Notes: generated by a model not told the origin, from the letters alone. DNA of 64,000 nucleotides from Lactiplantibacillus plajomi (GCF_005405405.1 NZ_BJDZ01000012.1:27852-91851); one strand, 5' to 3'; counted from the stretch's first letter, positions 40,534 through 50,209 are shown. Program-made: numbers and translations.

Positions 40534-41961
40534 ATGAACAATGATGTGCTAGATCAAACACCGCCCCAAAATATTGAAGCTGAAAAAGCGGTACTCGGGG
40601 CGATTTTCCTAAATAGCGACGCGCTCGTTGAAGCGATGGAGTTTGTCGAGGCGCAGGACTTTTACCGGCGCGCACATCAGATCATCTTCGCAAGTATGGT
40701 GACGTTAAACAATCGCGACGAAGCCATCGATGCGGTGACGGTCAGCGACCTCTTGACGGCCCAAAATCAGCTCGATGACGTTGGTGGCATGAGCTACATC
40801 GCCGAACTGGCGGGTTCGGTCCCAACGGCCGCTAACGCCGGGTACTACGCAAAAATCGTGGCGCAAAAGGCGACGGTTCGGCGGCTCATTAAAACGGCGA
40901 CCGAGATCACCCAGAAGGCTTATACCGAAAGCGACGACGTGACGACGCTGCTCGATGACGCCGAACGCGACATCATGAGCGTGTCCGAGCAACGTAACCA
41001 GAGTGGTTTTAAGTCGATCAACGACGTTTTAAATTCGTCGATTGAAGAAATTGACCGCTTGTACCAAAATAATGACGATATCACCGGCTTACCGACCGGC
41101 TTTACCGAACTGGATAAAATGACGGCCGGCCTGCAGCCGGATAACCTGATTATTTTGGCGGCCCGGCCAGCCGTCGGGAAAACCGCCTTTGCGTTGAACA
41201 TTGCCCAAAACGTGGCGACTAAGACCGACACGACCGTAGCCATTTTTAGTTTGGAAATGGGGGCCGAATCGCTGGTCAACCGGATGCTTTGTGCGGAAGG
41301 CAGTATTGATGCCGGCCATTTACGGACCGGGCAGTTAAACGAAGAAGAGTGGGAACACTTAGTGGTGGCCATGGGGAGTTTATCCAAGGCCAGCATCTAC
41401 ATTGACGACACCCCCGGTATCAAAATGTCAGAAATCCGGGCGAAAAGTCGCCGGCTCGCGAAGGAACAGGGCAACCTGGGCCTAATCGTGGTCGATTATT
41501 TGCAATTGATTGAAGGTGGTAACACCGAAAGCCGGCAACAAGAAGTGTCCGAAATTTCACGGCAGATGAAGAAGTTGGCTAAGGAACTTGGTATTCCGGT
41601 CATCGCACTGTCACAGCTATCCCGGGGCGTGGAACAACGTCAGGATAAGCGGCCGGTGCTATCCGATATCCGGGAATCCGGATCGATCGAACAAGATGCC
41701 GACATCGTGGCCTTCCTTTACCGGGAAGATTACTACGACCGGGAAGGCGGCGACGATGACGACGGCGGCAATTTCGGTGGCGGTGGTGACTTCAACGGTG
41801 GCGACCCGCGTGACGACGATGCCTCGCAGGACGTTGGGGAAGTTGAAGTGATTATTGAAAAGAACCGTGCTGGTGCCCGAGGGACGGTTAAGTTATTGTT
41901 CGTCAAACCGTTTAATAAGTTTTCGTCAGTCTCCTACGCCCAGGATCCCCAGCAGGGCTAA
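40534..41961 (+). CDS. dnaB: Replicative DNA helicase DnaB (DnaC in Bacillus naming)
   Basis: Hexameric helicase that unwinds the fork. The 475-residue protein has the N-terminal helical domain (PPQNIEAEKAVLGAIFLNSD), a linker, and the RecA-like domain with Walker A AARPAVGKTAFALN, Walker B LGLIVVDYLQLIEGG and the arginine-finger region near the C-terminus. An acidic, Gly-rich insert (GGDDDDGGNFGGGGDF, about 408-435) is placed before VGEVEVIIEKNRAGARGTVK; similar inserts are seen in lactobacilli. ATG at 40534 with AAAGGGG upstream. Confidence 0.97.
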   Translation: MNNDVLDQTPPQNIEAEKAVLGAIFLNSDALVEAMEFVEAQDFYRRAHQIIFASMVTLNNRDEAIDAVTVSDLLTAQNQLDDVGGMSYIAELAGSVPTAANAGYYAKIVAQKATVRRLIKTATEITQKAYTESDDVTTLLDDAERDIMSVSEQRNQSGFKSINDVLNSSIEEIDRLYQNNDDITGLPTGFTELDKMTAGLQPDNLIILAARPAVGKTAFALNIAQNVATKTDTTVAIFSLEMGAESLVNRMLCAEGSIDAGHLRTGQLNEEEWEHLVVAMGSLSKASIYIDDTPGIKMSEIRAKSRRLAKEQGNLGLIVVDYLQLIEGGNTESRQQEVSEISRQMKKLAKELGIPVIALSQLSRGVEQRQDKRPVLSDIRESGSIEQDADIVAFLYREDYYDREGGDDDDGGNFGGGGDFNGGDPRDDDASQDVGEVEVIIEKNRAGARGTVKLLFVKPFNKFSSVSYAQDPQQG

Positions 41962-41974
41962 ATAAAATGAAGTG

Positions 41975-42013
41975 AACGTCTTCTTGAGTAACCGCTCGGG
42001 AAGGCGTTTTTAT
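41975..42013 (+). terminator. Terminator after dnaB
   Basis: AACGTCTTCTTGAG-TAACCG-CTCGGGAAGGCGTT with G-U pairs, followed by TTTATT. Confidence 0.75.
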
Positions 42014-42091
42014 TCGTCAGCGCCCCCTGTTATTTTGATTAATGTTTGCTATGATTAAAAGTAGATTAATTTACTATGAGGTGGTGATGTC

Positions 42092-43318
42092 ATGGCTAAA
42101 AAGCAGGCAATTGCAACACCCTGGCTAATCGCCGGGCAATTCATGAACAACATCGGGATGAGTTTCATTTGGCCATTAACGACCATCTACATGCATAACG
42201 TGTTGGGAAAGTCGTTGACCGAAACCGGGGTCGTTTTACTCCTGAACTCGGTGGCGAACGTGGTGGCCAGTACGCTTGGCGGTCGGATCTTTGACCGCGG
42301 TAACCCGTACTACTTACTGTTGATGGGGATTATTTTAAACGGCGGCGCAAACTTTATGTTGATCTTCCTACATAGCTGGCCGTGGTACCCGATTTTACTG
42401 GTGGTGACCGGTTTTGCCGCCGGCTGGTTGAATACGATGTTTAACGCGCTGGCTGCGGGGGTCCCGCGCGACAAAGTACGGCGGACGTTTACCTTGATGT
42501 ACCTAGCGGCAAACTTAGGGGTCGTCTTCGGGACGATGTTCGTGGGAATCGTGTACAGCATGGGCATGGCCCTACTGTTCTCAATGACGACCGGGCTATT
42601 CGTGATTTTCTTGATTATCGCGTTATTTGAATACAACGTTGCACCGGGGAACGTGACCGGGGTCGACCCGCGGCAAGCGCGCGATATCAAGTTACCACGG
42701 GCGAACTTTCGGATCGTGTGGACCTTCTTCATCAGCCTATTCATTATTTGGTTGTTATACGAACAATGGGTCAGCAACCTATCGGTGTACATGACGAATT
42801 TAGGGATGCCGTTGCGGAATTACAGTTTCTTGTGGACGATCAACGCCGGGTTACTGGTGCTGATTCAAAGCTTACTGAGTTTACTAGGCGATCGGATCAA
42901 AAGCTTGTACCACCAATTCTTCTTCGGGATGTTATTCGTGGGCTTGTCGTTTCTATCCTTAGTCAGTGCCCACGATTACGCCCACTTCATCTTTGCGATG
43001 GTCCTGTTGACGATTGGTGAAGCAACCTGGTCACCGGCGATGCCGACGCTGGTCAGTCAATTATCGCCAATTGCCGCGAAGGGCCGCTACCAGGGCTTGG
43101 TCCAAGCGTTTAGCGCCCTCGGCCGGTCGTTAGGGCCGTTATTTGGTGGGGTCATCATTGATAATTGGTCCTACAAGACTTTGTTTTTATTGGCGTTTGT
43201 GGTTTTATTAATAGTGTTAGCAGCCAATATGGGAATCGTGCACGTCAACCAGCGGGCAACGACGAATTATATGGCGCAAGAAATTAAAAGTGAACGTGTT
43301 TCACGTGAAACAAAATAA
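42092..43318 (+). CDS. Major facilitator superfamily transporter (drug-efflux type)
   Basis: The 408-residue protein has about 12 membrane segments and MFS loop motifs: GGRIFDRGNPYYLLL between helices 2 and 3 (motif A variant) and NALAAGVPRDKVRRTFTLMY. The second half repeats the pattern with RYQGLVQAFSALGRSLGPLF. It resembles MdtG/YttB-like efflux proteins but substrate is unknown. ATG has GAGGTGG 9 nt upstream. Its last codons contain a perfect parS, read as VSRETK, so the site lies inside the coding sequence. Confidence 0.85.
   Translation: MAKKQAIATPWLIAGQFMNNIGMSFIWPLTTIYMHNVLGKSLTETGVVLLLNSVANVVASTLGGRIFDRGNPYYLLLMGIILNGGANFMLIFLHSWPWYPILLVVTGFAAGWLNTMFNALAAGVPRDKVRRTFTLMYLAANLGVVFGTMFVGIVYSMGMALLFSMTTGLFVIFLIIALFEYNVAPGNVTGVDPRQARDIKLPRANFRIVWTFFISLFIIWLLYEQWVSNLSVYMTNLGMPLRNYSFLWTINAGLLVLIQSLLSLLGDRIKSLYHQFFFGMLFVGLSFLSLVSAHDYAHFIFAMVLLTIGEATWSPAMPTLVSQLSPIAAKGRYQGLVQAFSALGRSLGPLFGGVIIDNWSYKTLFLLAFVVLLIVLAANMGIVHVNQRATTNYMAQEIKSERVSRETK
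43297..43312. promoter_or_regulatory. parS site inside the 3' end of the MFS gene
   Basis: Third perfect TGTTTCACGTGAAACA. It encodes the C-terminal residues of the transporter, so the protein tail is constrained by the centromere sequence. Confidence 0.93.
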
Positions 43319-43339
43319 TTGAGAAGTTGGTGGCAAAAA

Positions 43340-44137
43340 GTGAAAGCAGTGCGAAACTTACGGGCCAAGCGGGTCGTCATTAAGGTCGGAACGAGTACGC
43401 TGGTCTATCCGGACGGGGCAATCAACCTGCGCGCGATTGACCAGTTGGCCTTCGTTGTCAGTGCGATGCGGCACCGTGGTCGCGAAGTCGTCTTGGTATC
43501 TTCCGGGGCAATCGGGGTTGGCCTAAATTACATGGGGTTGAAGCAGCGGCCAAAATTGATTCCAGAACAACAGGCGATTGCCGCAATCGGCCAGTCGGAA
43601 CTGATTTCGATTTATAAGGAACGCTTCGCGATTTACGAACAAAAAATCGGCCAGTTATTACTGACGCGCGACATCTTCGTGTACCCGGAGAGTCATCGCA
43701 ACGTTTTGAACACGTTTGAAGCGTTGTTGCAGCAAAACATTGTACCGATTGTTAATGAAAACGATACGGTCGCGGTTGACGAATTGGATCACGAAACCAA
43801 GTTCGGTGATAACGACCAGTTGTCGGCCATCGTGGCGACGAATATCGGTGCCGACCTACTGATTATGTTGTCGGATATTGACGGCTTTTACACCGGCAAT
43901 CCGAACGCGGATGCGAGTGCCCAGTTGCTTAGTCACGTCGAAAAAGTGAACCAGCAGACGTACGACTTAGCGGGGGGCAGTGGCAGTCGCTTTGGAACCG
44001 GGGGGATGGTCACTAAGCTTAAAGCCGCGGAACGGATGATCAAGGCCGATGGGCAGATGATTCTCGCTAACGGTGAGGACCCAACGATTATTTTTAAAAT
44101 TTTAGCCGGCGAAGCGGTCGGCACATTATTTGGCTAA
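43340..44137 (+). CDS. proB: Glutamate 5-kinase
   Basis: First step of proline synthesis: phosphorylates glutamate. The 265-residue protein has the amino-acid kinase fold: KRVVIKVGTSTLVYPDGAIN, VLVSSGAIGVGLNYMGL, NENDTVAVDEL, and GSRFGTGGMVTKLKAAERMI. It lacks the C-terminal PUA domain, like many Firmicute ProB. Start is uncertain: the GTG at 43340 has GGTGG 6 nt upstream; a TTG at 43319 directly after the MFS stop would add 7 residues. proA follows after 23 nt. Confidence 0.95.
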   Translation: MKAVRNLRAKRVVIKVGTSTLVYPDGAINLRAIDQLAFVVSAMRHRGREVVLVSSGAIGVGLNYMGLKQRPKLIPEQQAIAAIGQSELISIYKERFAIYEQKIGQLLLTRDIFVYPESHRNVLNTFEALLQQNIVPIVNENDTVAVDELDHETKFGDNDQLSAIVATNIGADLLIMLSDIDGFYTGNPNADASAQLLSHVEKVNQQTYDLAGGSGSRFGTGGMVTKLKAAERMIKADGQMILANGEDPTIIFKILAGEAVGTLFG

Positions 44138-44160
44138 TTAAAGTTTAGGAGGAATTTTCC

Positions 44161-45411
44161 ATGGAGAAGGCAACTACCGATTTAAATCAGTTAGGCCAAC
44201 AAGCGCAGCAAGCCAGCTACGGTTTGGGGTTATTAACGACCACTAAGAAAAACGACGTGTTGTTAGCGATGGCGCAGGCGTTACTTGATCAGCAAGACGC
44301 CATTTTAGCCGCGAACGCTCGCGACCTAGAAAACCCGCAGGTACTGGCTAAGTTTATCGACCGGTTAAAGCTGACGCCGCAACGAATCGCGGACATGGCG
44401 ACCGGTTTGAAACAAGTGGCGGCGTTGCCGGATCCAATCGGTAACGTTGACCGTGCTTGGCGCAACGAAGCCGGTCTGACGATTGCGAAGGAACGGGTAC
44501 CCTTAGGGGTGATCGGCATGATTTTTGAAGCGCGGCCCAACGTAACGGTCGACGCTTCCGCGCTGTGCTTTAAGACCGGAAACGCGGTCATTTTACGGGG
44601 TGGTAAGGAAGCCATTCATTCGAACTTGGCGTTAGTCAACGTCTTACGCGGGGCGTTAGCGGCACAGGACGTTGATGAAAACGCGATTCAGTTGATTCAA
44701 GATACCTCCCACGAAACGGCCGGAAAATTCATGCAACTGACCGACTACATCGACGTGTTGATTCCGCGCGGAAGTGCTCGCTTGATTCAAACGGTGCTGA
44801 CGAAGGCGACCGTACCGGTTATTGAAACCGGTGCCGGGAACTGCCACGTTTACGTGGATAAGGACGCCCAGCTGAAAATGGCGACCGACATTGTGTTGAA
44901 CGGGAAGGTCCAACGGCCATCCGTCTGCAATGCGACTGAAAAGCTCCTGATCCACAAAGACGTTGCGGCGGCTTACTTGCCATCCATGATTCAAGCGTTA
45001 CGGGATAACGGCGTTGAAGTTCGCGGGGACGCGGCCACTCAAGCCATCGTGCCCGACGTGGTCCCGGCGACGGACGCCGACTGGGGCACCGAGTACAACG
45101 ACCTGATCATTGCCGTGAAGGTGGTTGATTCAGAAGCCGCGGCGATTGCGCATATTAACCAGTATAATACGCAGCATTCCGAAGCCATCGTTACCGATAA
45201 TTACCGGGCGGGCAAGGTTTTCCAGCAACGGATTGACGCAGCCTGCGTGTACATTAACGCCTCGACCCGCTTTACGGACGGTTTTGAGTTCGGCTTTGGT
45301 GCGGAAATCGGGATCTCGACGCAGAAGTTACACGCCCGTGGGCCAATGGGCTTAGCGGAATTAACGTCGTATAAGTACGTTATTGATGGTAACGGCCAAA
45401 CGCGGCGCTAG
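44161..45411 (+). CDS. proA: Gamma-glutamyl phosphate reductase
   Basis: Reduces the ProB product to glutamate semialdehyde with NADPH. The 416-residue protein has the aldehyde-dehydrogenase-like motifs: VPLGVIGMIFEARPNVTVDA, LRGGKEA, the catalytic Cys in QRPSVCNATEKLL, and the C-terminal GFGAEIGISTQKLHARGPMG. ATG has TAGGAGG 8 nt upstream. Forms an operon with proB; proC is not in the window. Confidence 0.98.
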   Translation: MEKATTDLNQLGQQAQQASYGLGLLTTTKKNDVLLAMAQALLDQQDAILAANARDLENPQVLAKFIDRLKLTPQRIADMATGLKQVAALPDPIGNVDRAWRNEAGLTIAKERVPLGVIGMIFEARPNVTVDASALCFKTGNAVILRGGKEAIHSNLALVNVLRGALAAQDVDENAIQLIQDTSHETAGKFMQLTDYIDVLIPRGSARLIQTVLTKATVPVIETGAGNCHVYVDKDAQLKMATDIVLNGKVQRPSVCNATEKLLIHKDVAAAYLPSMIQALRDNGVEVRGDAATQAIVPDVVPATDADWGTEYNDLIIAVKVVDSEAAAIAHINQYNTQHSEAIVTDNYRAGKVFQQRIDAACVYINASTRFTDGFEFGFGAEIGISTQKLHARGPMGLAELTSYKYVIDGNGQTRR

Positions 45412-45562
45412 CATTTACGCAAAAATTGCGGTCATTTACAAAAAGTTTACACAAAATTGATAGTGAGGCCGCTAACACTATGGTTATTATTAAGTGTACT
45501 TCTTAATCAGCACCCCGCGATTATGTCATTAGGAAGTATCCCCGTCAATCCTTAAGAGACGT

Positions 45563-45606
45563 AAAAAAAGTCATGACTTGCCTTGATTGGTCATGGCTTT
45601 TTTTGA
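45563..45606 (+). terminator. Terminator in the gap after proA
   Basis: AAAAAGTCATGAC and GTCATGGCTTTTT pair around a 12-nt loop, followed by T. The 300-nt gap (45412-45715) otherwise holds only a TATAAT at 45660-45665, a likely -10 for the HAD gene, with no convincing -35. Confidence 0.8.
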
Positions 45607-45715
45607 TGGCGTTAATCGAATTGAGCGGCTGCTTTTCCCAGCAATCTGGTAAGCGGCGTTATAATGGAAAGGTACTAACCGTTTGATGGGATTTGATATC
45701 ATGGGAGGTCTTCAT

Positions 45716-46483
45716 TTGTATCAAGCAGTTGTATTTTTTGATTTGGACGGGACGCTGATGCGTGATGATAAGACGGTGGCGCCCAGTAGTGTGGCTGCGA
45801 TTAAGCAGCTAAAAGCCAACCACGTTTTGCCGGTGATTGCGACCGGGCGCAACGTGTTTGAAGTGGCGGACATCATGGCCGCGACCGGAATCGACTCGAT
45901 CGTTAGTGCCAACGGGAGTTACGTCGCTTACCAGGGGAAGTTCTTGTCGGCCCACGAGCTGGACAAGGACCTCTTGGCGGACGTGACCCACTTCGCTAAC
46001 CGTCAGCAGCAAGCTTTGGCTTATTATAATAACGCCGGTTTTGCGCTAAGCCATAAGGATGCGCTGACGGTAACTAATTACCGGGTGCTTAAGCAACGGG
46101 CCACAATTGACCCAGCCTTTTATCAGCACCACCACATTAATTTCCTGCTAACCTTTGACCCGTTTGTCGGTGACCAGTACCGGCGGCGTTACCGGGGGCA
46201 CCTGAGTTTTGTCCGTAATAATCCGCGGGCGCTCGATACGATGGCCTGGGGTGTGTCGAAGGCGGTCGGGATTCACGACATTTTGACTAAGGCCCACCTG
46301 ACGAACGTGCCAACGTACGGTTTTGGTGATCAGCTGAACGACGTTGAGATGTTTGACACCGTACAGACGCCGGTCGCAATGGGCAACGGTAATCCAATCG
46401 TTAAAAAGATGGCCGCGTACGTCACGGCGGATAATATGCACGACGGGATTAAATTAGGCTTACAACACTTTGGCTTAATTTAG
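45716..46483 (+). CDS. HAD-superfamily Cof-type phosphatase
   Basis: The 255-residue protein has HAD motif I FFDLDGTLMRDD, motif II IATGR, and the Cof (IIB) cap followed by motif IV FGDQLNDVEMF and VAMGNGNPIVKKMA. These enzymes dephosphorylate sugar phosphates or cofactors; the substrate here is unknown. I use the TTG at 45716 because GGGAGG lies 7 nt upstream; the ATG at 45683 would put that site in the gene. Convergent with pgmB across a shared terminator. Confidence 0.88.
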   Translation: MYQAVVFFDLDGTLMRDDKTVAPSSVAAIKQLKANHVLPVIATGRNVFEVADIMAATGIDSIVSANGSYVAYQGKFLSAHELDKDLLADVTHFANRQQQALAYYNNAGFALSHKDALTVTNYRVLKQRATIDPAFYQHHHINFLLTFDPFVGDQYRRRYRGHLSFVRNNPRALDTMAWGVSKAVGIHDILTKAHLTNVPTYGFGDQLNDVEMFDTVQTPVAMGNGNPIVKKMAAYVTADNMHDGIKLGLQHFGLI

Positions 46484-46491
46484 CCGTTATC

Positions 46492-46538
46492 AAAAAGGAC
46501 CAGTACTTCAGAATTTAACTGAAGCACTGGTCCTTTTT
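46492..46538. terminator. Bidirectional terminator between the HAD gene and pgmB
   Basis: AAAAAGGACCAGTACTTCAG (46492-46511) and CTGAAGCACTGGTCCTTTTT (46519-46538) pair over 20 bp with one mismatch; T and A runs at both ends. Confidence 0.93.
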
Positions 46539-46548
46539 CAGTGGCGGG

Positions 46549-47220
46549 TTAGGCTAAACGTTGTTGAATATTAGCTAACGTCAACTGGGTCGTATCGGTA
46601 AAGTTAATGGCGGCCGCACTTAGGATTTGCGGGTCGCCGATGCCAATCGAAGTTTCGCCGGCCGCGTTGATTGATTGTACGCCGGCCGCGGCGTCTTCCA
46701 CCCCGATACATTCGCCGGGTTGGAGGTCGAGAATTTCAGCCCCGCGCCGGAAAATTTCGGGATCGGGCTTGCCATGGGTCAAAGTTGCCGGGTCGACCGC
46801 TTTCGGGAAGTAGTCGCTCAAGCCTAATTTTTTAAGGACTAACGGCGAGTTCTTTGAAGCGGAAGCTAATGACAATAAGTAGCCCTTTGCCTTAACAGTC
46901 GCTAGAAAATCCTGAATTCCCGGTAAGATGTTGGCGGGTGTCATTTGGTTGACCAGTTTCAAGTAGTTGTCGTTTTTTTCGGTCGCTAAGGCTTCTTTTT
47001 CGGCTTCACTGAAGTCGTTTTCCTTGTGATCCTTTTTTAAAATCAGGTTTAGCGAGTCCATCCGACTGATGCCCTTCAAGGCGTCGGCCAACTCGTCGTC
47101 CCAAGTCACGCCAACTTTATCGGCCACTTGGTGCCAAGCCTGGCTATGGAATACCGACGTATCGGTGATGACGCCGTCTAAATCAAAAACAAAGCCTTTA
47201 ATATCTGCAAATTTTGTCAA
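46549..47220 (-). CDS. pgmB: Beta-phosphoglucomutase
   Basis: Converts beta-glucose 1-phosphate, made by an inverting disaccharide phosphorylase, to glucose 6-phosphate. The 223-residue HAD protein has the nucleophile motif VFDLDGVITDTSVFHSQAW, the substrate loop KGISRMDSL, SASKNS and the metal motif GVEDAAAGVQSI, all as in PgmB. ATG at 47220 with AGGAGG upstream. It follows the GH65 gene by 12 nt, so both form one operon. Confidence 0.96.
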   Translation of the reverse strand: MTKFADIKGFVFDLDGVITDTSVFHSQAWHQVADKVGVTWDDELADALKGISRMDSLNLILKKDHKENDFSEAEKEALATEKNDNYLKLVNQMTPANILPGIQDFLATVKAKGYLLSLASASKNSPLVLKKLGLSDYFPKAVDPATLTHGKPDPEIFRRGAEILDLQPGECIGVEDAAAGVQSINAAGETSIGIGDPQILSAAAINFTDTTQLTLANIQQRLA

Positions 47221-47232
47221 TCGAAGTTCCTC

Positions 47233-49956
47233 CTAATTCGTCTCGTAAGCCACCGTCTGAGGTTGGTGAGCTTTTAAGTGGTAGTCCTGACCCACAATGG
47301 TGATGGTGCAATCCGCGTCCGCACTAACGGTAATCTGGGTTGCCGTAACCGTAAAGTCGTAATGGACGCCACGGAAGTCGTGCTTAAAGTGGAGCTTTTG
47401 CCACTGTTCGGGTAGTTGGGGACTGACCCGTAGTTGGTTGCCGAACGGACTGACCCCACCAAAGTTACGGGTCGTCAGGTTGAGGGTTGCACACATCACG
47501 CCGAGGTGGATTCCTTCGGCGGTCGTGCCACCCTGAATGTCGTAATAGTCGGATACGAGCGCGTCTGAGAAGAGTTGCCAAGCCTCATCGTAATTCCCGT
47601 CCAATTGCTCCAAAACGGCGTAGACGATGCGTGACAGCGTTGAGCCGTGGGTCGTCCGCGCGAGGTAGTATTGAATGTTATGGGTCAGGTAAGCTGCGGG
47701 TAGCTGGTAGCCCATCTTGGTAATGAGGGCGTGGACCGTGCTGACGTCGAAGTTATAAAAGGCCATCAGCGCGTCGGCCTGCTTAGCAACTTGGTAGGCG
47801 TCGGGGGTCTTACCTTCGGCCTTCAAGATGCGGTCCATCCGTGAAATGTTGCCGTATTTTTGTTGGTACTTGCGGAAATCGAGCGCGGGTAGCTTGAAAT
47901 AGCCCGCAAATTGGGCGATAACGCCACTGCGGTTGATTTCCAACGTTAAATGTTGACTGATTGTTTTCATCTTAGTGGCCAGCTGAGCGTCAAAGTGAGC
48001 GGCGCTGGCAGCCTGTTCGTAAGCCGCTGCGGGCAGCGTTTTTTTAAGGGCACTGACGGTGTTGAACAGCCAAGCAACCATAATATTGGTGTAGGCGTTA
48101 TTCGTCAGACCGGCCTGGTCACTGTTCGGGTAGTTTTCATGGAATTCATCGGGTCCCATGACCCCCCGAATACTGTAACGGCCGGTTTGCTGATCGTAAG
48201 TGGCCTTACTGATCCAAAATGCGGCGATTGAGAGCAGCATTTCCATCCCGTAACGGCTAAGGAAATCCTGGTCGTGGGTCGCGTGAACGTAAAACCAAAC
48301 GTTATAAGCAATGTCCAGGGAGACGTGGCGTTGCAAGCGACTATTATCCGGATCCCAAGTCTTGGTCAGCGGATTTAAGTGGGTGAACTGCGACTGTTCG
48401 TCCCCCGTTTGGGCAGATTGCCACGGGTACATCGCGCCGCTAAAGCCGGCCGCTTGTGCATTTTGACGCGCAGCGGGCAGGCGGCGGTAGCGGTAAAGTA
48501 AGAGTTGTTTAGCGAGTTCTGGGCGGTGCAAGGTGTAGAACGGTAAAATGAACATTTCGTCCCAGAACACGTGTCCCCGGTAAGCTTCGCCATGTAAGCC
48601 CCGGGCGCCAACGGAAGCGTCGATCTGCCCGCTTTCGATTGCGGCGGCGGACACAAAGCTGTGGTACAAGTTGACCCGTAGCATCCGTTGACTCGTCAAG
48701 TCGCCGTCAACCTGAATATCGGCGTCCCGCCAAGTTGCTTGCCAATAGGCGGTGCTGGCTTTGACCGTATTGTCAAAACTGGACTGGTGCAGCTCAGCAC
48801 TGACTTCAGCGAGGACGGGAGCCGTGGTTGAAGAACCGGTTGCGATGACGACGTTTTTGTCGAACGTGTAGGTCTGACCAACCCGGACCGCTAACGAAAC
48901 CGTTTGGCGAACGCCCGCGGGCTGATCGCTAGTTTGACCGGTTTGGGCCACGTCGACGTCCGGACTGGTTAGCTGACTGGCGACCGTGTAAGTACGGTGC
49001 GACGTCCGCGTTTGACCGGAAAGGGCGATGGTATCGCCATGTGACGCAATCCCCAACGTTTGCAGGTGGTGTTGGTCAAAAACATTATACCGACTTACAT
49101 TGGCGTTGACAACGCTTCCATCGATTTCAGAGTAGATTTGTAAACTACCGGAGAAATTGAGTGGCGTGACCCGGTAACGGATGCTGTAGCGGTGCCAGTC
49201 GTGCATGTTCGCAATTTTTTGCACTTGGACGCGGACCTGGTGACCGGAAGCCAGGCGGACGATTTCGGTCGTGGTTAACAGCCCGGTTTTGAGGTCAAGA
49301 CTACGATAGACGTCTTGTAAATCGTGCTTGTTGGTGGTGTAAGGTGTTTGGTGATCAACGCCAAAGGTCATGAACTGGGCGTTTGGTAAGTTGACCAGGT
49401 CTTCGTTGGTAACGTCCTTACCTTGAATTTGGGTGGTTTGCTGGTCGTAGAGGCCGGCCACGTAGGTCCCGGGATAATTGTCCTTGTCGGCGTGACTTTC
49501 GACGTAGGCGCCTCGTAAGCCAAAATAACCGTTGCCGATGGTCAGCATGGCTTCCTGGCCGTGATTACGGGCACCGAAGTATTGGCCGTAGTAGTCGAGG
49601 TGCCAGCGTAAGTAGGCGGCTTTTTGCTGGACGGCCTTGGTGAGGCCGAGCCGTTGAACGGTCGCCTGGCTAACGACCGGGATGTTCAGCAGGTTGGTTA
49701 GGGCCAACCCAACGTCGATGCGGTCGTAGTTGACGCCGACGATGGTATCCGAGAAGGGATAGTTAAGGCCGTTTTCGAGGATGGCGGCGTCAAATTTCAA
49801 CCCGGCAAGGCGGACCTTGATGTTTTCGAGGTTTTCGCCGATTGTCTGGTCGGGATTATAAGTGATGAGGTAGTGGGCACGCGCCGGTTGTTTTGAATCA
49901 GGATGGTAGGCGATGTCCATGGCGTCATTTTCAATTCGTAATTTAATCAGTTGCAT
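47233..49956 (-). CDS. GH65 disaccharide phosphorylase (maltose or kojibiose/trehalose-type), long form
   Basis: Cleaves a glucose disaccharide with phosphate to beta-glucose 1-phosphate and glucose. The 907-residue protein matches GH65 from about residue 120: YLRWHLDYYGQYFG, IGNGYFGLRG, RGHVFWDEMF and the catalytic-acid region GVMGPDEFHENY (Glu604). The C-terminal half gives QLDGNYDEAWQLFSDALVSD and the phosphate-binding part TTHGSTLS. Typical maltose phosphorylases have about 755 residues; about 120 extra residues lie at the N-terminus. Substrate among maltose, kojibiose, nigerose or trehalose phosphate cannot be fixed from sequence. ATG has AAGGAGC 8 nt upstream. Confidence 0.88.
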   Translation of the reverse strand: MQLIKLRIENDAMDIAYHPDSKQPARAHYLITYNPDQTIGENLENIKVRLAGLKFDAAILENGLNYPFSDTIVGVNYDRIDVGLALTNLLNIPVVSQATVQRLGLTKAVQQKAAYLRWHLDYYGQYFGARNHGQEAMLTIGNGYFGLRGAYVESHADKDNYPGTYVAGLYDQQTTQIQGKDVTNEDLVNLPNAQFMTFGVDHQTPYTTNKHDLQDVYRSLDLKTGLLTTTEIVRLASGHQVRVQVQKIANMHDWHRYSIRYRVTPLNFSGSLQIYSEIDGSVVNANVSRYNVFDQHHLQTLGIASHGDTIALSGQTRTSHRTYTVASQLTSPDVDVAQTGQTSDQPAGVRQTVSLAVRVGQTYTFDKNVVIATGSSTTAPVLAEVSAELHQSSFDNTVKASTAYWQATWRDADIQVDGDLTSQRMLRVNLYHSFVSAAAIESGQIDASVGARGLHGEAYRGHVFWDEMFILPFYTLHRPELAKQLLLYRYRRLPAARQNAQAAGFSGAMYPWQSAQTGDEQSQFTHLNPLTKTWDPDNSRLQRHVSLDIAYNVWFYVHATHDQDFLSRYGMEMLLSIAAFWISKATYDQQTGRYSIRGVMGPDEFHENYPNSDQAGLTNNAYTNIMVAWLFNTVSALKKTLPAAAYEQAASAAHFDAQLATKMKTISQHLTLEINRSGVIAQFAGYFKLPALDFRKYQQKYGNISRMDRILKAEGKTPDAYQVAKQADALMAFYNFDVSTVHALITKMGYQLPAAYLTHNIQYYLARTTHGSTLSRIVYAVLEQLDGNYDEAWQLFSDALVSDYYDIQGGTTAEGIHLGVMCATLNLTTRNFGGVSPFGNQLRVSPQLPEQWQKLHFKHDFRGVHYDFTVTATQITVSADADCTITIVGQDYHLKAHQPQTVAYETN

Positions 49957-50166
49957 TAGCTCACGCTCCTTAATTAATGACTAAATAAGTGCAACAGTCA
50001 TAAGAATGAAAATAATCGTTCCGTAATCAAGCCTAGACCCTTTTGAAAAGTCAGGCAAATAATCGACCGGCGAACCGCATGGCGGAGTTAAGAAAATAGG
50101 GGGAGATTTTGAAGGTGAGGGAACAAAGAGTGCGTAGGGAGGCGAGTAACTTACGAGTACTAACGT

Positions 50167-50209
50167 AGAATCAGCACTTATCCCGGGCTTTGGGATGGGT
50201 GCTGATTCT
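50167..50209. repeat. Hairpin at the left end of the intergenic repeat block
   Basis: AGAATCAGCAC (50167-50177) pairs with GTGCTGATTCT (50199-50209), with an inner ATCCC/GGGAT. The right arm is part of the 40-bp repeat that recurs at 50520. Confidence 0.7.

Noticed and set aside
50181..50192. Third Noc-type site at a CCCGGG near 50183
   Set aside because: Flanks are TAT and CTT rather than ATTT/AAAT; it is part of the repeat-block hairpin loop.
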